Assembly (NCBI RefSeq): GCF_000384415.1
Contig: NZ_ARVU01000001.1
Location: 496,001-560,000 of the forward strand
DNA from: Cycloclasticus pugetii PS-1
GTDB lineage: Bacteria; Pseudomonadota; Gammaproteobacteria; Methylococcales; Cycloclasticaceae
DNA length: 64,000 nucleotides
Reading direction: 5' to 3'
Within the stretch, counting starts at the first letter, position 1, and every line of letters begins with the position of its first letter. This document shows, one piece after another, positions 1 to 7,150 of the stretch. Made by a program: the position numbers and the translations under genes. Below the pieces are notes generated by a model, which worked only from the letters and a program-made list of their open reading frames with translations, ran no database searches and was not told where the DNA came from.

Positions 1-668
1 GCCTTGGGCATTAGCCAGATACCTACTTTGGTAATAATGCCTAAGCTTGATTGGGTAAAGGTGCCGTCAATATAGGGACCAAAACCATATTTAAATAATT
101 GCCACGAGTCGCTGTTTGGCATCGCCCCCATACCTGTACGTATTAAACGACCATTCGCAAGCATCACTTCCATACCACATTGCATCATGAGGTGGTCACC
201 ATACGGCGTGTAGCCATAACTTCTATTGCTGATCCCACCTGAAACCGATTGAGTTGAGTTTTTATCAAAATCAACGATAAAAGGAATGTTATTGGTTTCT
301 AAGTATTCATTGAGTTGAGCATAGCTAACGCCAGGCTCGATCAGTGCATAAGCAGCTTGAGTGTTAACTTCGATAATACTATTAAGCTTTTTAAGATCAA
401 TAACTACGATGGCACCTTTTGCGGGAATAGGCGCGGTGTTTATTTCTCCAGGGCTTAATAGATTGAACAAGGAATAGCTTTCATCTGTGGAAGAGACCAG
501 TAGATTTTTTAATTCATCTAGATTGCTAGGCGTTACCACGGCGATGAATTCACGCTCACCATTATTGATGCGGTCTGTTAGAAATTGATATTCTGTAGGT
601 TGATCTGAAGCGCTAATGACGTTGTCAGCACCTAATAAGCCGTTAAGGTTTTCTATAATATTTTTCAT
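1..668 (-). CDS. VAO/PCMH-family flavoprotein paralogue with degenerate FAD loop (3' end cut by window)
   Basis: About 222 N-terminal residues are visible; the C-terminal half lies beyond the left edge. It belongs to the vanillyl-alcohol oxidase/4-cresol dehydrogenase family, as shown by IEPGVSY, YGYTPYGDHLMMQCGMEV, RTGMGAMP, KYGFGPYIDG and the GIWLMPK block. It is clearly paralogous to the full-length flavoprotein at 2830-4398. The glycine-rich FAD pyrophosphate loop with its active-site Tyr (STGKNFAYG in the paralogue) is replaced around residues 70-78 by LLSPGEINT, although the reading frame is intact on both sides. It is the last visible gene of the minus-strand operon and starts 10 bases after the small decarboxylase subunit gene ends. 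It may be a non-catalytic alpha-prime partner of the active flavoprotein (inference), or an enzyme with weaker FAD binding. Confidence 0.8.
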   Translation of the reverse strand, partial: MKNIIENLNGLLGADNVISASDQPTEYQFLTDRINNGEREFIAVVTPSNLDELKNLLVSSTDESYSLFNLLSPGEINTAPIPAKGAIVVIDLKKLNSIIEVNTQAAYALIEPGVSYAQLNEYLETNNIPFIVDFDKNSTQSVSGGISNRSYGYTPYGDHLMMQCGMEVMLANGRLIRTGMGAMPNSDSWQLFKYGFGPYIDGTFTQSSLGIITKVGIWLMPK

Positions 669-678
669 GCTGATAAAC

Positions 679-912
679 CTATTTATATTGAGCCGGAGGC
701 ATAATTATTGGATATGGTTTTTCAGGATCAACCCTGAAAAATGCTTCCCGTTCCTCGTAATCTATGGAAGTAGCAGGCTCACTATCTCGCCATGTAAACT
801 CACAGGCGCTACAATGAAAGATTGTCCAAACGAGTTCACCTTGAGCATTGTGACCTTTATGTTCAACTCGGATTTTTTCTTCGGCGGCTTGGCAGCGTGG
901 GCATAAACTCAT
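679..912 (-). CDS. Small D subunit of a UbiD-type hydroxyarylic acid decarboxylase (VdcD/EcdD-like)
   Basis: A 77-residue protein with two CxxC pairs (CPRC near residue 4, CSAC near residue 34), which looks like a small zinc ribbon, followed by an acidic/aromatic tail. This matches the third component of the B-C-D non-oxidative hydroxybenzoate/vanillate decarboxylases. Its position confirms this: the start overlaps the end of the UbiD-like gene by four bases (909-912), and a UbiX-like gene heads the same operon. In this family the D protein is needed for full activity, but its exact role is unclear. A plus-strand frame over the same bases shows no family features and is a shadow. Confidence 0.8.
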   Translation of the reverse strand: MSLCPRCQAAEEKIRVEHKGHNAQGELVWTIFHCSACEFTWRDSEPATSIDYEEREAFFRVDPEKPYPIIMPPAQYK

Positions 913-2390
913 GATTGACCTCCATTTTGTAATGATTGAATAACCTTAGCTAATTCATCAATATTTGCCCCCGATGGTGGGGTAACAATTTTTGAGTCGG
1001 AACCCAATTTATCGGGTGGCATAAAGCTTGTTGCATCAATAATTAAGCGATGACCTTTGCCCGCAACTTCTGCTGCCGGATCAATCGGAATCAATGGCAT
1101 ATTGGGGATAACAATCGTGTCATCAGCCCGGGTACGTGTTGATAAGGCCCACATCACTTCGTTTAGGTCGAAAGGATCAACATCATCATCAACCATGATT
1201 AAGTTTTTAAGGTACATGGTGCCATGTGGCGTGCCAAGTGCTCGCATGGCCACTGATTTTGCGAAGCCAGCAAACCGATTCTTAACCGATATTACGCCGG
1301 TAAGGCCATGCTGATACAAGGCGTTAACAGCAACAACTTCAGGAAAGTCTTTTTTAAGTTGTGCGTAGATTGGTGCTGATGTGTTTAGGCCAATTAAGGT
1401 GTCGTGCTCTGTCCAGCCGCGACCAATGTAAATATTTTCAAAAATAGGGTCGTTGCGGTGTGAAATAGCCGTTACTTTAAAGCGAGGTATTTTTCTAACG
1501 CCACTATAACTGCCAGGGAACTCACCAAAAGGCCCTTCAAAGCTACGCACACCATTCATTAGTTCTGCTTCGATAACCATTTCTGAATCAGCCAAAATAT
1601 CCATGCCGTTGCCTGATTTTGTTAGTCGTAGCGGACTACCCATCATTTGAGATGCATAGGCAAACTCAGACTCTTCATAACCAACAGGTGTTGCTGCAAA
1701 CATACACATAGCTGGGTGGTTGCCGAGCATGACGGATATTTTTAATGGTACATTTTCTTGTTCAGCAGCGACAATGTGACGACCCATATCATGTGCAGGA
1801 ACTGACAGCAGGGTAAACTCGCCCGGTGCTTGCACTTGAATACGGTAAATCCCGACGTTTTGCTTACCAAAGTTTTCGGGGTCTCGTGGGTCACGGCTGA
1901 CAACATTAGCCTTGCCGATATAAAAGCCACCGTCATATTCATTAATACGATAAAGCGGTAATAAATCATAAAGGTTGAAGTTGTCAGTCAGGCGATTTTC
2001 GTTGACTGGAGCAGCTTCTGGTTCAATAAAATCGAGTAGTGGTTTATCGTCACCCCAACGAGAAATAATGTCGTAAAACAATTCTTTTATAGTGGTGCCT
2101 TTAGGGTGCCCCAACAATAGTGCTAGATTGGTGAAACTACCATGTACGCCTAGGACGAGTTTTTTGCCTGGGTAGCCAGCGATATTATTAAATATAACAG
2201 CTGGGCCATTCATTGAATCACGACCAGCAGCAACAGCTATATTGCGAATATCTGGTTCAGGCATGACTTCATCAGTCCAAGTAATACATTGGCCATTTTC
2301 TTCTAAAAATTCTAGAAAATCACGTAAGCTGCCAATACGTTCGCCAACAGCTTTGGCTTCAGCGGATAACGGTTTTTTGTCGGTACTCAT
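909..2390 (-). CDS. UbiD-family decarboxylase, catalytic C subunit of a hydroxyarylic acid decarboxylase
   Basis: A 493-residue UbiD-family protein; these enzymes use prenylated FMN to remove a carboxyl group from an aromatic acid. The EGPFGEFPGSYSG block in the middle of the protein carries the conserved acidic residues of the family, and the DPFDLNEVMWAL and TRTRADD segments are also typical. Length fits the VdcC/EcdC/AroY type. Its ATG touches the stop of the cytochrome gene upstream (one-base overlap at 2390), so translation is probably coupled. The UbiX homologue that would make its cofactor is in the same operon. Plausible substrates are 4-hydroxybenzoate, protocatechuate or vanillate, giving phenol, catechol or guaiacol; the sequence does not decide which. 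If it makes catechol, the product would go straight to the ring-cleavage genes downstream. Confidence 0.88.
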   Translation of the reverse strand: MSTDKKPLSAEAKAVGERIGSLRDFLEFLEENGQCITWTDEVMPEPDIRNIAVAAGRDSMNGPAVIFNNIAGYPGKKLVLGVHGSFTNLALLLGHPKGTTIKELFYDIISRWGDDKPLLDFIEPEAAPVNENRLTDNFNLYDLLPLYRINEYDGGFYIGKANVVSRDPRDPENFGKQNVGIYRIQVQAPGEFTLLSVPAHDMGRHIVAAEQENVPLKISVMLGNHPAMCMFAATPVGYEESEFAYASQMMGSPLRLTKSGNGMDILADSEMVIEAELMNGVRSFEGPFGEFPGSYSGVRKIPRFKVTAISHRNDPIFENIYIGRGWTEHDTLIGLNTSAPIYAQLKKDFPEVVAVNALYQHGLTGVISVKNRFAGFAKSVAMRALGTPHGTMYLKNLIMVDDDVDPFDLNEVMWALSTRTRADDTIVIPNMPLIPIDPAAEVAGKGHRLIIDATSFMPPDKLGSDSKIVTPPSGANIDELAKVIQSLQNGGQS

Positions 2391-2833
2391 TATTTGCTTT
2401 CCTTATTTGCGTGTGCTTTAGCACTGTCAACGATATATGCTGCTAAGTTATCTAGTTCCTTATCATTAATGTCTGTTGGGCGGAAAGGAGGCATCTCTAG
2501 CAGCCCGTCTCTAACAATATATTTAATATAGTCAGGAACTAAGTCTGTACGTTCTCTAATAACGGCTAGATCCTTGCCACGAACTAGAGCAAGTTGTTTG
2601 GTGGCCGCATACGCATTACCAGAATCGTGACAACCAGCGCAGTGTAGGTCAAAAATTACCTTTCCTGAGCGGTTGCTAGGCTCATAGTTTGAAGTAGGCT
2701 CTGCCACAGTTTCAGGAATTACGGCAGTTTCTTTTTGAGTGCTTGGTTCTGGGTTTGTTGCAGAATCTGTTGTTTGTTGATCGCAAGCAGTCAAAAACAG
2801 AAGACTTGTAATAATTAAAAAATATTTACTCAT
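2390..2833 (-). CDS. Lipoprotein c-type cytochrome, probable electron-accepting subunit of the flavocytochrome
   Basis: A 147-residue monohaem cytochrome c. The N-terminus has a hydrophobic segment ending in LTAC (Cys17), a lipoprotein signal, followed by a Pro/Thr/Glu-rich linker to about residue 55. Haem attachment is CAGCH (Cys65, Cys68, His69), and Met114 in the EMPPFR segment is the likely axial ligand. The gene overlaps the flavoprotein gene upstream by four bases and the UbiD gene downstream by one base. This matches the role of PchC in 4-cresol dehydrogenase: accepting electrons from FAD in the periplasm. PchC is soluble, whereas this one appears membrane-tethered. Confidence 0.88.
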   Translation of the reverse strand: MSKYFLIITSLLFLTACDQQTTDSATNPEPSTQKETAVIPETVAEPTSNYEPSNRSGKVIFDLHCAGCHDSGNAYAATKQLALVRGKDLAVIRERTDLVPDYIKYIVRDGLLEMPPFRPTDINDKELDNLAAYIVDSAKAHANKESK

Positions 2834-4398
2834 GACTCACCCCTTAAATTTTTTGGCCAAATCCCCTGTTTTCCTGGAGAAAGGATTCCATTTGGGTCTA
2901 ATTCATCTTTTAGGGCGTGATGGGTGTCCCAAAGTGCGTTATCGTTCCATGAAAATGTGCCAGCGATTTGGTCCATAAAGGATAAGTGAGTACGGTATTC
3001 GCCGTATCCTAAGGCGGCTGCCTCATCAACTAAAATGGCGAATAGATCGTGAGCGCGCTTTTTCTCTTCTGGGCTCATGCGGTTAAACATCAGCATAAAG
3101 ATATGGTGTTGATCTCGCCAGCCAATTAAGAATTCGCCAATGTAGTCAAAGCCGTATTCGTGTGCACGTTTTTCAATCATCTTGTATTGATTCATAGATG
3201 ATTTGCCATCAGCGGCTGAAATAGGCGAGAAGTTAATATGACCACCGCCACCAACCCAATTCAGTAGGCTGAACTCAGTCATATTAGGAACACCTTTCAT
3301 TAGTTTGACGCGGTAATCCCAACCGGGGTCACCTTTTCTGGTGTCGTCATAATGAAATTTTGCGCCTGGAATACTACCAAATGTATCTCTGATAACATCC
3401 ATATTGTTTTTCATCATAGGGCCTGGGCCGTATACAGCACCGTAGTAATTCCAGATACCCAAATCGAGGTCCTTAGCCATTTTTTTACGATGACTGTCTG
3501 GCATTGGGCCTTTGCCCGTATAGTATTGACTACGGCTAACAGACATGGCTGCTTCCCATAGTAAATCAACAGTCATTGGTGCATTATGAATGACTTGATT
3601 AACCCGAAGTGGTAACGAGAGGTCGGTTACTGTTTCAAGGTCATGCTCATTTTCCAGAGTAATCATAAAAGGTGTATAGCCCGGAGGTTCTGGCATTAAC
3701 CAGATGCCCATACGAGTAATGACACCAAAGTTTGATTGGGTGAATAATCCATCAATCGCAGCGCCTTGACCGTACTTGTAGAGGCCGCCTGTTTTACTGT
3801 TTGCAGTAGTATCCATGCCGGTTTCAACGACAGTACCATCAGCAAGCACGACTTGCATACCACATTGCATTAATAGATGATCGCCATAAGGTGTGTAGCC
3901 AGCGCCGTGCTCAGAGGTGTTACCGACAATTCCGCCCCAGGCGGGTGCGGCACAATCAATCCAAAGCTTTGAGCCTTTTTCTTGAAGGTAGTTATATAAG
4001 TCATAATAGCTCACACCAGGCTCAACGATTGCGTAACCATGTTTCTCGTTAACCTCAAGAATTCTATTCATGAGCTTTAAATCCAGAACAATATAGCCGG
4101 GCTTACGAGGAGCGGGGCCACCGTAGGCAAAGTTTTTACCGGTGGAAATTGTCCAAACAGGTATTTTGTAATTATTAACGATGGCAAGAATTTTTTGGAT
4201 TTGCTCAACATTATGAGGTGCAACAGCAGCGGATGGAGCAAAGTCAGCATCATTGGTGGTGTTATAAGGGTCTCGATAGCTGCGAAGTTCTTTTATGTCA
4301 TCCAAGTAAACATATTCTTTGCCGACGACTTTTTCGATCTCGGCAATCGCCGCATTAAGCTGGCCTAAAGTGATGCCTTGTGGGAGTGGTTTAGTCAT
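2830..4398 (-). CDS. VAO/4-cresol dehydrogenase family flavoprotein (para-alkylphenol oxidising)
   Basis: A 522-residue flavoprotein that would hydroxylate or dehydrogenate the para side chain of a phenol (4-cresol, 4-alkylphenol, vanillyl alcohol or eugenol type). Visible features are the FAD loop STGKNFAYG (residues 85-93, Tyr92), AGYTPYGDH near residue 167, GGGGHINFSP around His387 and the catalytic Tyr468-Arg469 pair in EYRTHLSFMD. The residue aligned with the flavin-linking Tyr of PchF is Leu379, while His387 lies where VAO carries its flavin-linked His. The chemistry is therefore probably histidyl-FAD, as in VAO or eugenol hydroxylase. The adjoining cytochrome gene argues for a dehydrogenase using water rather than an oxygen-using oxidase. 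No signal peptide is evident. Confidence 0.88.
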   Translation of the reverse strand: MTKPLPQGITLGQLNAAIAEIEKVVGKEYVYLDDIKELRSYRDPYNTTNDADFAPSAAVAPHNVEQIQKILAIVNNYKIPVWTISTGKNFAYGGPAPRKPGYIVLDLKLMNRILEVNEKHGYAIVEPGVSYYDLYNYLQEKGSKLWIDCAAPAWGGIVGNTSEHGAGYTPYGDHLLMQCGMQVVLADGTVVETGMDTTANSKTGGLYKYGQGAAIDGLFTQSNFGVITRMGIWLMPEPPGYTPFMITLENEHDLETVTDLSLPLRVNQVIHNAPMTVDLLWEAAMSVSRSQYYTGKGPMPDSHRKKMAKDLDLGIWNYYGAVYGPGPMMKNNMDVIRDTFGSIPGAKFHYDDTRKGDPGWDYRVKLMKGVPNMTEFSLLNWVGGGGHINFSPISAADGKSSMNQYKMIEKRAHEYGFDYIGEFLIGWRDQHHIFMLMFNRMSPEEKKRAHDLFAILVDEAAALGYGEYRTHLSFMDQIAGTFSWNDNALWDTHHALKDELDPNGILSPGKQGIWPKNLRGES

Positions 4399-4412
4399 GG
4401 TTGTTCCAATTG

Positions 4413-4997
4413 TTATTTGTTTTTATTTGGGCTTAAAGACCAAGAGACTAAGAAGTCATGTTGATCGGTATTGGCTAGGCTGATCTGTGTTTTTTGCGTC
4501 ACGAGCTGGGCATTCCCTCTCGGTAAAACTCGCATATGATTTGCAAGCCATTGCGGCCATTGTTCTTTTGCGTTTTTTAGTGATGAGGTAATCAGTTCAG
4601 CAGAGTCTTTCGAACTAGAGACTTCATGCGTCAACATGTTTCCGGAATAATGATGTGTGGCTGAATATTGGGTGTAAAAACCAAAGTCCTTTGCGATTTG
4701 TTCAAGGGCAAAAAAATCGGAATCTCTGGTTAAGCCTGAAATTTGGCCCATAGGGGACTCTTTGCAAAACTCTCTAAGCAGGTCAAAGTGTTGGCCAATA
4801 TCTAAATCGATATTAGACTTGCGCTCGGCAACATTGGAGATAAAATGTTTTGAGTGAGCTGAGTGCTCATCTGCAAAGACCAGTAATGGGATTTCTTCAG
4901 AGCCGGTTAAAACCTGTTGAAGCGCTTGAGATGGCGTGGCTAATAAGGCGACATTAGTGGCCAGTGCGGATTTAATAAAAGTGCGTCTGCTTAACAT
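4413..4997 (-). CDS. Tat-exported protein of unknown function in the flavocytochrome operon
   Basis: A 194-residue protein that I do not recognise. The N-terminus carries a twin-arginine signal (SRRTFIKSALAT, then a hydrophobic stretch and a cleavage-like region near residue 25), so it is probably exported folded. The mature part contains several His residues (DEHSAHSKH, ATHHYSG) but no motif I can name. It lies 14 bases upstream of the flavoprotein gene on the same strand and downstream of the UbiX-like gene. Export by Tat could fit an accessory role in assembling the periplasmic flavocytochrome, for example flavoprotein escort or cofactor incorporation, since the flavoprotein lacks an obvious signal of its own. 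That role is inference. Confidence 0.75.
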   Translation of the reverse strand: MLSRRTFIKSALATNVALLATPSQALQQVLTGSEEIPLLVFADEHSAHSKHFISNVAERKSNIDLDIGQHFDLLREFCKESPMGQISGLTRDSDFFALEQIAKDFGFYTQYSATHHYSGNMLTHEVSSSKDSAELITSSLKNAKEQWPQWLANHMRVLPRGNAQLVTQKTQISLANTDQHDFLVSWSLSPNKNK

Positions 4998-5037
4998 AAG
5001 CTCCTCTTCGATTGTAATTATTAAAGGTGGATGATTA

Positions 5038-5610
5038 TTATTTTGAAAGACCTTGCCACCGGGCTACATAATCTACATTAGAAATGTCTAATGTGTCTAG
5101 TATTCTTCCAACTGAATGATTAACTATGTCGTCGATAGACTTTGGCTGAATATAAAAGGCCGGTACGGGCGGTGCAATGATGGCGCCCATCTCGGAGAGG
5201 GTCGTCATATTTCTTAAGTGAACAAGGTTTAAGGGTGTTTCACGAACTATTAAAATAAGTTTTCGGCGTTCTTTTAGTATCACGTCTGCAGCTCTAGAGA
5301 CTAGATTATCAGCTATACCATTGGCAATGGAGCCGAGTGTTTTCATAGAGCATGGCGCAATAACCATACCGTCGGTGATAAATGAGCCGCTTGAAATTGA
5401 TGCGCCAATATCTTTTGGGTGATGCGTTACGTCGGCCAGCGACATAAGTTCTTGTTTATCCATATTTAATTCATATTGAGCAGTTAGTGCACCCGCATTG
5501 GAAAGAATCAAATGTGTTTCAACGTCATCGACAGTTTGCAGAATTTCAAGTAAACGGGTACCGTAAATAGACCCGGTAGCCCCAGTTATAGCGATAATTA
5601 TTTTTCTCAT
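5038..5610 (-). CDS. UbiX-family flavin prenyltransferase (hydroxyarylic acid decarboxylase B component)
   Basis: A 190-residue UbiX/Pad1-type flavoprotein. It begins with the FMN-binding ITGATGSIYGTRLLE segment, has the GSFITDGMVIAPCSMKTLGSIANG block in the middle, and ends with the RETPLNLVHLRNM and PPVPAFY segments that are diagnostic of the family. UbiX proteins join a dimethylallyl group to FMN, making the cofactor of UbiD decarboxylases. Placed first in an operon with UbiD-like and D-subunit genes, it is probably the dedicated B component rather than the ubiquinone-pathway UbiX, though it could serve both. Confidence 0.88.
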   Translation of the reverse strand: MRKIIIAITGATGSIYGTRLLEILQTVDDVETHLILSNAGALTAQYELNMDKQELMSLADVTHHPKDIGASISSGSFITDGMVIAPCSMKTLGSIANGIADNLVSRAADVILKERRKLILIVRETPLNLVHLRNMTTLSEMGAIIAPPVPAFYIQPKSIDDIVNHSVGRILDTLDISNVDYVARWQGLSK

Positions 5611-5683
5611 GGAATCTTATTGTTGTTAGATTAAATGACTCTATCGCCTAACAAAAGCAGCGTCAATATTAAGTGAGAATAAA

Positions 5684-5917
5684 ATGAGCCAAAAACCTCT
5701 TCCGTTAGATATTCAAAAAAAAATTGTTATTGATTTTCTTAAACAGTGTAATGATTACAGTGAATTGATGCTTAACAAGTATCAACAGCAATTGTCAGAT
5801 CAAGATTTAAAGGATTCTGCCAGTCAAAAAATCCATGATTGGAACACCTATAAAGATTTTAATGAGTACGCTATTAATGAGCTTGATGGTGATGAATTAG
5901 ACGATTGGTTTAAATAA
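5684..5917 (+). CDS. Small acidic hypothetical protein
   Basis: A 77-residue protein, rich in Asp, Lys, Gln and Tyr, with no Cys, no signal and no membrane segment; predicted helical and soluble. It begins at an ATG about 10 bases after GTGAGAATAA, a weak ribosome site, and runs divergently from the decarboxylase operon, whose first gene ends at 5610. I do not recognise the family. The even composition and absence of overlap with another gene suggest it is real. Confidence 0.55.
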   Translation: MSQKPLPLDIQKKIVIDFLKQCNDYSELMLNKYQQQLSDQDLKDSASQKIHDWNTYKDFNEYAINELDGDELDDWFK

Positions 5918-5981
5918 ACCCAAATGAAATGATTCGCTGGAGTCTATGCTAAGTTGATCGCTCAATTTATTTAATGCGCGT

Positions 5982-7004
5982 TTAATGTTTTTTCAAAATC
6001 TCGGTTTGTTGTTCGCGATATTCTTGGGGGCTGATGCCAAACCATCTTTTAAAGCTACGCCTAAAATTAGCTGGATCGCTGTAGCCAAAAATAACAGATA
6101 ACGTGTCTATGGTTATTGTGCTTCTGCGTAAATAACTGCTGGCCTGAAATGCATATACATCGTCTTTTATTTTTTGGAAAGACGTGTGTTGATTTTTAAG
6201 TCGCCTGATGAGTGTTCGAGGTGTTATGCCGAAGTGCATAGCAGTGTGTTTAAGTGTAGGTGAGTGACTTAAGTTTGCGGATAAATAATCGTATATTTCA
6301 GTGCTGATATTTACATTACGCTGCAATTGATGGTGTGCCTCTTGGCATTGCTCTAACGCAATTTGGTACATGTGTTTGTCAGCATTGGGGTTGGGGGTGT
6401 CTTTCCAAGATAGTGGAAGACGAATTTCGAGGTGACCAGAATTAAAGTGAATAGGGCAATGAAAGTATTTCCGGTAACTGTCTACATAACTGGGTGTGAA
6501 GCTATTCATGTATAGACTAGCCTCTGTCATCGGCCTTCCGAGTATGAACTCAATGATATGTTGCAGTAACATTAGCATGGCCTCGATGAAAATTGTGTGG
6601 GCGGCTTTAAGGTTGTCAGTCAGCGTTAAGCGGATGATATATTGATCACCTTGGGTAAGGGTTGTATATAAGATGAAGGGCGTTCGTACTTGGCTATATC
6701 GCTGAAAAATATTGATGGCGTCTGATAATGTCGGGCTATTGATAGCTGCCCAACCAACAGACCCGTGAGTTGAGGGGTGCAGTATTGAGCCCAGTAATAA
6801 GCCAATGGCTGGGTTGTTACTTAGTTTCCGTGTGTTAAGGATAACGCTAATGAATTGATCTAATGAGATATAATCATCTTCTTGTAATGAGTGAACGCTT
6901 AGTTCGGTGCCTTCTAAAATCTGCTCAGCTGTAATGCCTTTGTTAGACAATTCTCGGATAGCTATTTGTATGTAGCTAACAGGGAGTATAATTGATTGGG
7001 ACAT
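5982..7004 (-). CDS. AraC-family transcriptional regulator with an arabinose-binding-like N-terminal domain
   Basis: A 340-residue regulator from the ATG at 7004, chosen because AAAGGAACTT lies just upstream; an in-frame ATG at 7040 would add 12 residues without a better site. Residues 1 to about 220 resemble the effector domain of the OruR/ArgR-like AraC group (STHGSVGWAAINSPTL block). The last 90 residues hold two helix-turn-helix motifs: TAMHFGITPRTLIRRLK and LSVIFGYSDPANFRRSFKRWFGISPQEYR. It is divergent from the membrane desaturase gene, and the gap between them holds regularly spaced inverted half-sites. It probably controls that gene; control of the aromatic genes is possible but unproven. 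Confidence 0.9.
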   Translation of the reverse strand: MSQSIILPVSYIQIAIRELSNKGITAEQILEGTELSVHSLQEDDYISLDQFISVILNTRKLSNNPAIGLLLGSILHPSTHGSVGWAAINSPTLSDAINIFQRYSQVRTPFILYTTLTQGDQYIIRLTLTDNLKAAHTIFIEAMLMLLQHIIEFILGRPMTEASLYMNSFTPSYVDSYRKYFHCPIHFNSGHLEIRLPLSWKDTPNPNADKHMYQIALEQCQEAHHQLQRNVNISTEIYDYLSANLSHSPTLKHTAMHFGITPRTLIRRLKNQHTSFQKIKDDVYAFQASSYLRRSTITIDTLSVIFGYSDPANFRRSFKRWFGISPQEYREQQTEILKKH

Positions 7005-7034
7005 AAGTTCCTTTGAGCGATGGTTGAAAGGTAT

Positions 7035-7070
7035 TGTCATAAAATGACATGGTTATGTCAAATAATGACA
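7035..7070. promoter_or_regulatory. Candidate operator: four alternating TGTCA/TGACA half-sites
   Basis: In the gap between the AraC-type gene and the desaturase gene, TGTCA starts at 7035, TGACA at 7045, TGTCA at 7056 and TGACA at 7066. Orientation alternates and spacing is 10-11 bp, so all four would lie on one face of the helix. Bases 7045-7060 form the perfect palindrome TGACAT-GGTT-ATGTCA. The position suits the divergent AraC-type regulator, but the binding protein is inferred from position only. Confidence 0.55.
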
Positions 7071-7150
7071 CTTATCTATTAGATTAAGTCTTGTTCTAAT
7101 TGGTGATTATAAAAACATAAATAGTCAGTTAATTTAATTCAGGAGAGATT

